34,774 bases of DNA from a virus: positions 1-34,774 of the IMG/VR virus record IMGVR_UViG_3300025466_000108, one strand, 5' to 3'. Positions 1-8,936 of this stretch are shown here, in pieces (the first letter of the stretch is position 1; every line of letters begins with the position of its first letter). The notes beneath the pieces are model-generated. The model did not search any database. It had not been told where the DNA came from and saw only the letters and a program-made list of their open reading frames with translations. Both the position numbers and the translations under genes were made by a program.

Positions 1-3000
1 CAACTGTGGTAGTTCCTAGGGCTAGCCAGTAGAAGTTTCCGTAGGTGATATCTGTCCAAGTACTAATACCTGACGGTAATATTATTGGGGACCATGTTAA
101 TCCATCACTTGATCCAGCGCCTACAGCTCCTGATGTTGGCACAGCCATGAAATAATTATAGCCATACGCAATTCTATTGAAAGATGCACCGCCGGTCAAT
201 GTATTAGAAACTGTTCCGCTTGTTTGGCTATTTGGCGGTATTGTGAATTGCACTCTTGGTTCAATATAATAGGCACTAGTTGAATCAAGTTCAACAACTG
301 TGGTCGTGCCAGGAGTAATGTTGTCCCAACCACTTGCTGCCATCTGCATATTGCCTACGCCTGTTGACAGCGTAATAGGAGTTCCTGCTATTGATGTGCT
401 GATCGATAATGTCGGTGTTACTGGATCTGCTGTTAAGGCAGTTATATAATAGATTGTATATGAATTTAATCCGCCAAACAAACTAGTTGAGAATGTTCCA
501 TTCATTGTGCTAATATTACCAACACTATTTGTAACAACTAGTCTAGTTCCAGTACTTGTTAACGTCATTGAACCTGTACCTGCACCCAATGACAATGGTG
601 CGGGGCATGTTCTTGCCAGTATCAATCCTGCTGCCGTGGTCAAAGTGAATGTATTTATTTTATCTGCACTTATGGTAATGTTATTAGTTTGGGTATTAAT
701 AGTTTGAATATAATATACAGTTTCCGGTGCAATGTTGCCAAAAGTTTTACCAGAGGCAATGCCGCTGAATATAATAGGTTGGCCAACAACAAATCCGGTT
801 ACACTGGTCATGGTAATTAAATTTGTACCAAAAGTAGTATTTGTTGCAGTTGTTCTAATAATACTAGTTGTTATATTGAAGTTAGAAGCATCAACAATAT
901 TACTAATATAATAAGTTACTCCCGGACTAATAGCCGCATCAAATATAGTTCCACTAAACACAATCGGATTCATTGGAACCAAATTAGCCTGTGCATTTGA
1001 TGCATTGATGGTATTTGTGGTTCCACCAACTGATGAAGTTGAGGTTAATGTTACTTTAATTGTAGATATTGTAAAATTATTTGCATCAATAATATCATTG
1101 ATGTAATAATTTGTACCTAATGAGACCCCACCTAATCCTACTCCGGTAAAGTCAATATTAATATTTGGCACCATGTTGCTAGTCGGTGCTTGTATATAAC
1201 CCGAATATCTTGGGAATGTCATAGTTTGACTACCACTAGCAACATTACTTAATTCTATTGGATTGCCCGATAATGTAGTTGATAGCTGAATAAGATTATT
1301 AACATAATCAATAGTAGTAATATAATACTGATAACCTGGAGTAATATTAAAACTGCCTGATCCAAATGTAACCGGCATGTTAACTGCTAGACTTGCTGTA
1401 GGTATCGCAATAGTATTTGTTGTACCGCCAACTGTAGCTGTAGCAACTACCGTGTCTATAGATGTTGCAGTTGCAGTTGTAGTATAATATGTTGGGATAA
1501 ATTGCACTGGTTGATTAACATACCAAGTGCTGGTATCTGTTCCAGACGATAATGTTAACAAATTAAGAGCTGGAGTTGAATTGTATGTTGAAGATATTAC
1601 TGTTAATGTATCTACACTATCTCGTAATACTAATGCTGTCTTAGCACTAATTCCATTTGAATCCACACCCGATGCATTGTTGTAGTAAGAAATAAAACCA
1701 TATTGTCCAGCACCAGTTCCTGATTGTATAAAAACACGCATGCCTACATAATTGTATAATCCAATATCAGTAGCCGATAGTTTAATTGTATTTTTATCTC
1801 CGGCTTGTGCAGTATTAGAACTAGTAGCATATCCCGAGCCACCAGTAAAACCATTGCCATCCGTTGTAATTCTAGCATTGAAAACTGCTTGACTTCGTGA
1901 TTCTTCTCCGGATAATACTGCACCTGATCCCGCACCAACAACTTCATAGTTTGCGTAGGCGGTAAATCTGTTACTAGTTGTTTCAAGATAAAAATCCGGT
2001 ACCGGTGATGCTCCTGAATTTTCTATTTGACTTCCGTATATTATAGAATATGTATTTGATATTGGAGCATTAGCGCCTTGAGGGAAAAATTTATATGTTA
2101 GAGTATTGTTAACTCCAGTTGAGTCACTTACTGCAAACCAAACTCTGTACCATCCGGTTACTAGAGTTTTTAATGCACCGTAGTTAGTTGGCAGTGTTCC
2201 GCCGTTAGCTGAATTTACTAGGCTAGTTCCGCTGTAAGGCGTTACTGTATGACTAGAAACATTATAATTAATACCGCTAGTAACTGTTGTAGTTCCAGAA
2301 AATACTGCCTGGATATCTACACTAGATGATGTGCCTGCATAAACATACATACTTAGAGTATATGTTTGATTGCTTCCTGCTGGAACTACACCAGACGATG
2401 CTGAAATTGTTGAAATTCCTGTACCTGCTAGTGTGCCTACAACGATAGTTAAATCATTAATACCATCTAGACCTCCAAGTACCGAACCATTAATTAAAAT
2501 ATTATTTCCAACTTGGTATAAAGAACCTGCAGATCCAGAATGTACTGATACTACGTAGGCTGTGCTGGTAACTGTAATGTCAAATGTTGCACCAGTCCCT
2601 GGAGCTCCGAACTGAGTTGTGCCACCTACATTTGTATAGGTATAACCTGCTGGATTTATTGAAATGCTTTGTTGAATGTAGCCTGTACCAGGTGTGTTAG
2701 TAGAACCTGTCAATAGCCACGCCTCGGTATAACCGGTTGGTGCTATTTCATTTTTAATAAATGACAAGTTAGAATCGTTGGTCCACGGACTAGTAAGGAA
2801 ATCATTACTACGTTTTATCATGTTAGTAACAGGCAAGTAATATGCCGATCCTGCATTGCTGTAGTTTAATTTCAATAATTGATCTGTAGTACCAAACGCA
2901 CTAACAACACCGGCTTGAACCTGTTGTGATTGATTATTAATTGTACCCGATATTGGAACTTCTGTGAGATCATATCCTTCTGCAATAACACCAAACGTAC

Positions 3001-6000
3001 CATAAGATGAGTTACCGTTGGCTGCACGTATGCGGCCTCCTGCTTCAGCAAAGTAGCCAGCGTAGGCATAGTAAGAGAATACGGAAATAGCTTCTGTAAT
3101 AGATCCTGGACCAGTACACCATATACCAATTCCGTCACTTACAATCATAGTATAATCATTAGATACTACTGATTTACTTCCGCCGTTGTGCAAGGTTCCG
3201 TCAATCTTAATGCCTGAACATCCATCACCGAACACTGTAACGTTTTGTATGTAAGGACTTTTTCTAATAATCCAGGCACTAGTATCATTAGGACCATTAC
3301 CTGGATCTAGACTGGTGTATGCTCCGCCTGTTGGTCTAGCTGTTGAGTATTGATTATTAGCTGATACTGTTCCTTTTAGACCAAAAAACGACATGTTACG
3401 AATAGTGGTTCCGTTTCTCATCAAGAACATATTTTTTAAACAGTCGCCGGCATATACAGTCATATTTCCAGTGCCGTTGGTAAACTGTACGCTATTTCCG
3501 CTTGCAGTAAGCGTTTGAAGTATACCTGCTGAAGTAGCATTGGATGCTACAAAAGAATAGCCGTTAGCTAATGGATATCCAGAACATAGAGTGATTGTGG
3601 CAATACTATTAACTGCTTGAGAAAACGCATAGACATACGTGTTTGCAGGTATATTTGCTCCAGTGATGCTCATACCCACAGCCAGTTGTGTAATACTAGT
3701 TACATTGGTTATAACATTGCTACCGGCATTGGTACTGCCTGTAAAATTAAATGTTGGTCCGTCGTTTAATTGCAACGATGTGCTAGTTATACTTGAACCT
3801 ACAACATAGTAGGTTTGTCCTGAAACAACACCGCCAAAGGTTGTACTTGCATTGTTTACATAAGGACTGATAAATTGTAATGGCATCTGATCAGTTAGGC
3901 CGATCGTACTGTTAACTACCATAGTGTTAGATGTTATTGGATTACTATTTGGTGCTATGGTTTGTACACAATACAAAGTTTTAGTAATAGCCGGTTGTAC
4001 TACTGAACTACGTAATTCATCACCGATAATTGAAACGTTTTCTGGAACAACTATAGGTAAAAATTCATTATATGTGCCTGTTTTAACATTGATACTAGCA
4101 GTGATACCTGTATTTGAACTAGGTATTAGATAGGTATTTTGATTGGTCAATGCCGTGGTGATTATAGTCATTAAACTAGAAATCTCAGTAGCTGTACCAA
4201 CTTCTGCAATCAAAGCATTATTAATGACTTGGTTAACAACGCTATTAAGAGGAACTGCATTTAGTGTTTGATAACTGCTTACCGCTGTATTTGTTACCAC
4301 AGTCTGCATGACAGATAGTAAAAAATTAAGGGCAGGTGTGTAGTAAACAACTGATGATTCAGTTAGGCTGTTTATAAGTTGCGTCTTACTTCCAACATAG
4401 AAAAACGATAATGCGGCAGCAACGGTCTGACTGTTACCTCCACGTTTCATATCATAGATGATTGCATCGATAATTTGTTCGGCATCTCGCTGGGCGTGAT
4501 TAGCATCCCATAGACTATCTGTACTAAAAGGAGCAATATTTTGAGCCATTTGATATAGCATCCATTGGTACATTTCTGCAACCATAAACGCTTTGTTAGC
4601 TTTTAATAATGCAACCGCATTCAAATAATAAAATCCGGTATTGATAAAATTACATGCGTAAGAAATAGTTTGCCAAGGTTGATCCCAAGTAAGTCCGTAC
4701 GATGCTGTATCTTGGCCAGAGAATGTGTCTACATAATAGACTGCCGGTATTACGTTTATTTTTCTCCAATTAGGTACATTGCTTGAAACTCCTAATATAT
4801 AGGTGTTAATATTAATAGGATTGTTGTTCGCGTCTGTAGCAGTAATAGGAAGAGCAGTGGGTTTGCCATTATTAAATGTTCTTAAGTCTCCTTGAACATT
4901 CAATATGTTATCGAGATCGTGAGCAATTAATAAAATCCAATTGATTGCTGTACTGTCATAATCTGGTCTATTGTTTGATGTTGAACTTATGTATGATGAT
5001 ATATGGTTGTTTATGCAAACATAAGTGCCGTTGGCCCAACTAACGATATCTCCAACACCATAAGATGCGCCGGTAACCCAACGGTTGGTCCATTTTTTAC
5101 CTGGAATTAACAACGACCAATAACTTGAATTTACCCCTAAAAACTTTATAGTTTGACCATCGACAAGAGTGCTGTCTATTGATTTTGATAAGGTGATAGA
5201 ATTCAAAGTTCCAGTAATTGTAGTTGACGGTACAGATTGACTGGTGCTAACTATCCAAGAAGTTCCTGACCCTGATACAATGTATGATGTAGAAACACCA
5301 GCTCCTGTTAGTGCCATTCCGGGCGCAATAGTTCCAGTTACTGTTCCGTTTACAGTTAATATATTACCTACAACAGCAGTAATCTTTGTTGTTCCTGATC
5401 CGTATGTTCCTGGGTTAGCAAAATAACTCAAAGTAATGCTAGTAGTAGAACTTGCTGTACAACTATATACTCCATTAAACGCGGTATTACTATTTCCGGA
5501 CACTGTATACTGTACTCCTGTGGTAGGAGCCGCCGACTGGGTCGGTATTGCGAATGTTACTAGATACGGTCCTGATCCAGTTGTGCTAGTAAATGAACTG
5601 ATAGTTATTGAAGTTCCTGAGATCGTCGAACTTGTTGCAGATGCTGTTGACGTTGCTATTGTTGAAACAACTTGTCCACTGGTAATTCCATTGCTAGATA
5701 CTATCATCCCGGCAATAGTCCCGGCACTAGAAAATAGATTTATTACACTAGACGAACTTCCTGCACTAATGTAGGTATTGACAACAGTACTAGTATTAGG
5801 ATCTTTAGCGGTGCTTTTAGCGGTTGCTTCATATAATACACCGTTACGAGCAACTAGATCGCCAGGAGCATAACTTGCGGCAATATCCCACGTATTTCTT
5901 ACAGTATATCCAACATTAAACAATCCCCAATCAACCGCATCTGTATCTGGGAAGTTATTTGAGTTGTTTGCTGTTTTAGATATGTAAGCATCACCGCCAA

Positions 6001-6721
6001 AGATCACGATATCACCAATTTGATAATTTGTTCCAGACGCCCATACAAGATCAAATAATTGTCCGGGCAACCACATTGTAAAATTAGTTGTATCAATGCT
6101 TGAGCCCGAGGTATGATATCCAGTACACTGATAGATATCACCGTCAAGTTTTACTAGATCATTTAGTTTGTATCGTGTTCCGCTGGTCCATAGACCTTTA
6201 TATTCCACTCCAGAATAAAATACACTCCAACTTGATTGATTGGCTTCTAAGCCTGCGCTAGTACTAGATGCGCTAAGGTGATTGGAAATACACTTGTATA
6301 CAACACCGCCCCAACGAACAATATCGTTAGGTCCATAAGCTGTGTTAGTAGTCCAAGTTGGATGCCATGCATCAAATTCTGTATACTCAGTCCAGTTGGC
6401 CGCATCGGCTAAAAAGGTAGTACTAGTATGTGCGGTAGTACATGTATAGACTCGACCGCCAAAAATTACAAGATGGCCAGTACCATAGGAATGTCCAGTT
6501 ACCCAAACTCCTGCCCAGGTTTTTCCATCAGTCATCTGACTCCATACTGGGAATGTGGCGTACAGATCGGTGTAGAAGTTTGCGCTTGAAGTATTTGGTA
6601 TTAGACAAGAATATGCTCTTCCGTCATTAAACACCACGTCGTCTCGTGCATATTGAGTTCCAGGTGCCCAGGCTCCTGCCCAAGCATAACGTAATCTACC
6701 TATTTTAAATTCTGCTGCCAT
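1..6721 (-). CDS. Giant virion structural / adhesin-like protein, C-terminus beyond window
   Basis: One frame stays open from an ATG at 6721 to the window edge: at least 2,240 residues with no stop. The start is preceded by an AGGAAA ribosome site. Residues about 14-300 hold six copies of a roughly 55-residue module with the pattern W..G..Y..GD.V...G..Y.C...H, resembling short carbohydrate-binding modules. A seventh copy lies near residue 545 after an inserted beta-rich block (about 310-535). Residues about 1195-1230 contain SDGIGIW and the stretch GGRIRAANGNSSYGTFG, a signature I associate with large cyanophage T4-like structural proteins. Residues about 1790-2105 carry tandem 60-75-residue units built on a G..YYI...D..NF.I core. 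Composition is rich in Thr, Ser, Asn and Gly, as in fibrous beta-structured fibres. The likely role is a distal tail or whisker/adhesin protein that contacts the host surface; this is inferred from composition and from its place in the late minus-strand cluster. Confidence 0.8.
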   Translation of the reverse strand, partial: MAAEFKIGRLRYAWAGAWAPGTQYARDDVVFNDGRAYSCLIPNTSSANFYTDLYATFPVWSQMTDGKTWAGVWVTGHSYGTGHLVIFGGRVYTCTTAHTSTTFLADAANWTEYTEFDAWHPTWTTNTAYGPNDIVRWGGVVYKCISNHLSASSTSAGLEANQSSWSVFYSGVEYKGLWTSGTRYKLNDLVKLDGDIYQCTGYHTSGSSIDTTNFTMWLPGQLFDLVWASGTNYQIGDIVIFGGDAYISKTANNSNNFPDTDAVDWGLFNVGYTVRNTWDIAASYAPGDLVARNGVLYEATAKSTAKDPNTSTVVNTYISAGSSSSVINLFSSAGTIAGMIVSSNGITSGQVVSTIATSTASATSSTISGTSITISSFTSTTGSGPYLVTFAIPTQSAAPTTGVQYTVSGNSNTAFNGVYSCTASSTTSITLSYFANPGTYGSGTTKITAVVGNILTVNGTVTGTIAPGMALTGAGVSTSYIVSGSGTSWIVSTSQSVPSTTITGTLNSITLSKSIDSTLVDGQTIKFLGVNSSYWSLLIPGKKWTNRWVTGASYGVGDIVSWANGTYVCINNHISSYISSTSNNRPDYDSTAINWILLIAHDLDNILNVQGDLRTFNNGKPTALPITATDANNNPININTYILGVSSNVPNWRKINVIPAVYYVDTFSGQDTASYGLTWDQPWQTISYACNFINTGFYYLNAVALLKANKAFMVAEMYQWMLYQMAQNIAPFSTDSLWDANHAQRDAEQIIDAIIYDMKRGGNSQTVAAALSFFYVGSKTQLINSLTESSVVYYTPALNFLLSVMQTVVTNTAVSSYQTLNAVPLNSVVNQVINNALIAEVGTATEISSLMTIITTALTNQNTYLIPSSNTGITASINVKTGTYNEFLPIVVPENVSIIGDELRSSVVQPAITKTLYCVQTIAPNSNPITSNTMVVNSTIGLTDQMPLQFISPYVNNASTTFGGVVSGQTYYVVGSSITSTSLQLNDGPTFNFTGSTNAGSNVITNVTSITQLAVGMSITGANIPANTYVYAFSQAVNSIATITLCSGYPLANGYSFVASNATSAGILQTLTASGNSVQFTNGTGNMTVYAGDCLKNMFLMRNGTTIRNMSFFGLKGTVSANNQYSTARPTGGAYTSLDPGNGPNDTSAWIIRKSPYIQNVTVFGDGCSGIKIDGTLHNGGSKSVVSNDYTMIVSDGIGIWCTGPGSITEAISVFSYYAYAGYFAEAGGRIRAANGNSSYGTFGVIAEGYDLTEVPISGTINNQSQQVQAGVVSAFGTTDQLLKLNYSNAGSAYYLPVTNMIKRSNDFLTSPWTNDSNLSFIKNEIAPTGYTEAWLLTGSTNTPGTGYIQQSISINPAGYTYTNVGGTTQFGAPGTGATFDITVTSTAYVVSVHSGSAGSLYQVGNNILINGSVLGGLDGINDLTIVVGTLAGTGISTISASSGVVPAGSNQTYTLSMYVYAGTSSSVDIQAVFSGTTTVTSGINYNVSSHTVTPYSGTSLVNSANGGTLPTNYGALKTLVTGWYRVWFAVSDSTGVNNTLTYKFFPQGANAPISNTYSIIYGSQIENSGASPVPDFYLETTSNRFTAYANYEVVGAGSGAVLSGEESRSQAVFNARITTDGNGFTGGSGYATSSNTAQAGDKNTIKLSATDIGLYNYVGMRVFIQSGTGAGQYGFISYYNNASGVDSNGISAKTALVLRDSVDTLTVISSTYNSTPALNLLTLSSGTDTSTWYVNQPVQFIPTYYTTTATATSIDTVVATATVGGTTNTIAIPTASLAVNMPVTFGSGSFNITPGYQYYITTIDYVNNLIQLSTTLSGNPIELSNVASGSQTMTFPRYSGYIQAPTSNMVPNINIDFTGVGLGGVSLGTNYYINDIIDANNFTISTIKVTLTSTSSVGGTTNTINASNAQANLVPMNPIVFSGTIFDAAISPGVTYYISNIVDASNFNITTSIIRTTATNTTFGTNLITMTSVTGFVVGQPIIFSGIASGKTFGNIAPETVYYIQTINTQTNNITISADKINTFTLTTAAGLILARTCPAPLSLGAGTGSMTLTSTGTRLVVTNSVGNISTMNGTFSTSLFGGLNSYTIYYITALTADPVTPTLSISTSIAGTPITLSTGVGNMQMAASGWDNITPGTTTVVELDSTSAYYIEPRVQFTIPPNSQTSGTVSNTLTGGASFNRIAYGYNYFMAVPTSGAVGAGSSDGLTWSPIILPSGISTWTDITYGNFYWLALGTTTV

Positions 6722-6736
6722 GTTATATTTTTCCTA

Positions 6737-7129
6737 TTAAGTCGCTGAAATTATTTGTGAAGCGGTATATACATACCCTTGATTGATACGTACTACTAGC
6801 TCACCAGTGGCATCTATGTAATAATAACAATTTTTGTTGTCCCATCGATATTGGTCAAATGCTAGATTTGGGTAAGGTCTGCTATGATCTGTAGCCAGTC
6901 TACCATCAAAGAAATCTATGCCGTATTCAAAGTTTTCAAAATTGTTTGCCGGGGATCCTGCAACATTTAATGTTAATGAAGCCGAGCTTGCCAGCTGATC
7001 TATTTTATAAAAATAGAGTGTACCGTCATCTGATCCGCCATCTTGTCTAGCAAGGCCATAGAAATATCTTGGGTTTCCTTCACCTAAAAGATCATTTAAA
7101 TTGTATTCGTTACCAACATAGTATGTCAT
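6737..7129 (-). CDS. Small virion structural protein (hypothetical)
   Basis: A 130-residue protein with ATG start and an AAGGAT ribosome site 7 nt upstream. It lies 10 nt after the stop of the preceding gene and 15 nt before the giant protein, so it is part of the same late operon. It is rich in Tyr, Asp and Asn (YYVGNEYNLNDLLGEG near the N-terminus, YYYIDATGELVVRINQGYVY near the C-terminus) and has no signal peptide, membrane segment or cysteine pattern. The context and the beta-strand-like alternation suggest a virion component, perhaps a connector or chaperone for the giant fibre that follows. I do not recognise a named family. Confidence 0.7.
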   Translation of the reverse strand: MTYYVGNEYNLNDLLGEGNPRYFYGLARQDGGSDDGTLYFYKIDQLASSASLTLNVAGSPANNFENFEYGIDFFDGRLATDHSRPYPNLAFDQYRWDNKNCYYYIDATGELVVRINQGYVYTASQIISAT

Positions 7130-7139
7130 AATGTTATCC

Positions 7140-7697
7140 TTAGCTTATTTCAACCCAACTTATAATCGCATCAATACTGGACACATAATTTGACCACAAT
7201 AAAATATTAGTACTAGGTCCTACTACTAGTCTTTCACCACCGTTGATTACCCTTGCGCTAGTATTAGGTGGTATTGTTATATTCTGAACAAAATATGCCT
7301 GTGTCCCTGCTACTGTATCTTGTAATTGTACACTGGCTTGGATAATACTTGACGTGTTGTTGGTCAGACTCATTCCAATAACAGTGGTAGTAGCACTGGC
7401 GTTAGTGACTAGCATGCAAGGTGAAATTGTACCATATACACCACCAGTGGCTGTAGCAGATGTAGTTGTTGAATTGGCATAGGTAACTGTTGTTGAACTA
7501 CCACCAGTGACTGTATAGGTCCCGTTGTAACCTGATATATTAATACCTGATACGGTTATACTTTGTCCTGAAGCGAACGGTGCAGTTCCTTGATCAGCAA
7601 ATGTTAAAGTAACCACAGAGCCGCTGCCACTTACTCCTGTAATTGATAGCTGTGTTCCAATTGATGCTTGTAAATGATTTTTAAATACCGTTGTCAT
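7140..7697 (-). CDS. Virion structural protein with inserted Ig-like beta module
   Basis: A 185-residue protein. The upstream gene's TAA overlaps its ribosome site (AGGATAAAATATG), so translation is probably coupled. It reads as a short core (residues 1-17 and about 92-185, the latter with beta-sandwich features such as TIPPNTSARVINGGERLVVG) interrupted by a Ser/Thr/Gly-rich module at about 22-90. The module pattern VTL...Q..AP...G..ITVSG....YNGTYTVT is matched by a block in the giant protein at 1-6721. The core resembles in style the 115-residue protein encoded at 10575-10922, which has no insert. Probably a small exposed tail or capsid component; exact role unknown. Confidence 0.7.
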   Translation of the reverse strand: MTTVFKNHLQASIGTQLSITGVSGSGSVVTLTFADQGTAPFASGQSITVSGINISGYNGTYTVTGGSSTTVTYANSTTTSATATGGVYGTISPCMLVTNASATTTVIGMSLTNNTSSIIQASVQLQDTVAGTQAYFVQNITIPPNTSARVINGGERLVVGPSTNILLWSNYVSSIDAIISWVEIS

Positions 7698-7700
7698 ATT

Positions 7701-8765
7701 TTATCCTAATGCTAATGCTGTCTCTACACCAATGTCTTGTGCCCTATTTGCAGTAACTCCTGTTAGCGGACCGCCTGCATTTACCCAATATGTTCCGTTC
7801 CAAACTTCAACTAATCCTAAATCTGTGTTGAAGCGTGTCATACCTAGTGTTTCGTATTGCTGTGCAGGTCGTTGTGCAGAAGACCCACTAGGTATAACAA
7901 CTCCATAAGTACCAGCTATTTGGAAATATCCAGCACCTGATTCATTAAATGTCGTTACTGCATTTGATGCAGTATTAGTAATTGTGCTGCCGGAAAACAG
8001 CAAATTTCCTAACTGTACTCCGCCTGTTCCTGAAGTAACGAAATTAACGTTAGTATTTATGCTGTTGGCAGTTATAGTATTTCCAGAAATAGTCAAGCTA
8101 GGTGTACCGGAAGTGGTGAAGCTGGGCACAGTAACGTTGGTAGTATTTAGGTTAGTAATATTGGCTGTTTGGACCCATATGTTATTCCATGCCAATGTGC
8201 TAGAACCTAAATCATGGGTGTTGGTTGCATTAGGTAAAATGTTGCTGTTCACTTCACCATCAAATGCCACAGTGTCTCCGCTGTTGGATCCTAAGGTGAT
8301 ATTGCCGTCAGCGGTAATATTGCCAGTCGCATGTAAATTGCCACTTACTAGAGTGTTGTTGTTTAAATTAATTAAGCCATTACCATTGGCTGTGATATTT
8401 ACAGATCCGTTGGTATCTGTTGATACTATTGTGTTTCCGGATATCTGTAGATTTCCTACCTGGGCAGTACCTTGATAAACTGTAGCATTTAATCCGCTTG
8501 GTGATAGTGTAATAGTTCCACTGGTGCTAGAAATCGTACTGCTTGATACAGTTATGTTTCCTATTATTGCAGAGTTTGATATGTATAGATTGGTAGTACG
8601 AGTAGTGCCGTTGACACTTAGATCATTCGTAGGTGCGGCTGTATTAATGCCCACGCGGCTGTTAACAACATCTAAATAGAGTAGGTTCGTCTCGAAGGCT
8701 AAATTTACTCCGTTACGAAGTAGATTATCCTTTAAGAGCGGACCAGAAATTCGACCAACAGCCAT
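7701..8765 (-). CDS. Tail-fibre-like structural protein, paralogue A
   Basis: A 354-residue protein with N-terminus MAVGRISGPLLKDNLLRNG, then NLLYLDVVNSRVGINTAAPTN, then a long Thr/Asn/Ser/Gly-rich beta region with repeats of the type GNLHATGNITADGNITLG. A C-terminal segment contains MTRFNTDLGLVEVWNGTYWV. The layout (short N-terminal anchor, repetitive beta shaft, small tip) is typical of phage fibre proteins. It is clearly paralogous to the next gene upstream (8937-9995), matching at the N-terminus, the shaft and the tip, so a tandem duplication with divergence is likely. The ribosome site GGGAG is 5 nt before the ATG. Its message probably starts from the late promoter at 8907-8913 and carries a structured 5' leader. 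Confidence 0.75.
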   Translation of the reverse strand: MAVGRISGPLLKDNLLRNGVNLAFETNLLYLDVVNSRVGINTAAPTNDLSVNGTTRTTNLYISNSAIIGNITVSSSTISSTSGTITLSPSGLNATVYQGTAQVGNLQISGNTIVSTDTNGSVNITANGNGLINLNNNTLVSGNLHATGNITADGNITLGSNSGDTVAFDGEVNSNILPNATNTHDLGSSTLAWNNIWVQTANITNLNTTNVTVPSFTTSGTPSLTISGNTITANSINTNVNFVTSGTGGVQLGNLLFSGSTITNTASNAVTTFNESGAGYFQIAGTYGVVIPSGSSAQRPAQQYETLGMTRFNTDLGLVEVWNGTYWVNAGGPLTGVTANRAQDIGVETALALG

Positions 8766-8782
8766 CCACGCTCCCGTATACC

Positions 8783-8898
8783 CCGTGTTTCACGGTTAAC
8801 CATCTTTGGAGTCTAGCGTTACCTGTCGTCCTCATCCCTCTCGGGCTCTTTGCGGGTTTACCACAGTTTAGTATCGTAGGAATTTGGTCAACTCCTAC
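8783..8898 (-). promoter_or_regulatory. Structured 5' leader of the fibre gene at 7701-8765
   Basis: The 171 nt between the two fibre paralogues hold no gene. Downstream of a late promoter element they contain a perfect 6-bp hairpin (arms 8876-8881 and 8893-8898, GTAGGA/TCCTAC) and, near the start codon, a 5-bp hairpin with a 3-nt loop (8783-8787 and 8791-8795, CCGTG/CACGG). A short CCC/GGG pair with a GAGA loop on the minus strand lies at 8836-8845. The other late genes here have leaders of about 15-90 nt, so this one is unusually long and G/C-rich. Regulation of translation or message stability is an inference. Confidence 0.4.
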
Positions 8899-8906
8899 TG
8901 TAATAA

Positions 8907-8913
8907 TATTTAG
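8907..8913 (-). promoter_or_regulatory. Late promoter element CTAAATA
   Basis: Reads CTAAATATTAT on the minus strand, matching the T4-type late -10 element (TATAAATA) used by gp55. It shares an 11-base string with the late promoter before the baseplate operon at 29381. It lies in the intergenic space upstream of the fibre gene at 7701-8765. Confidence 0.55.
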
Positions 8914-8936
8914 CCGTTTTGATTTTTAGGGCTTGA

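Noticed and set aside
1744-3138. Short minus-strand frames inside the giant gene
   Set aside because: They are shifted readings of the giant ORF and do not interrupt it. The main frame stays open throughout.
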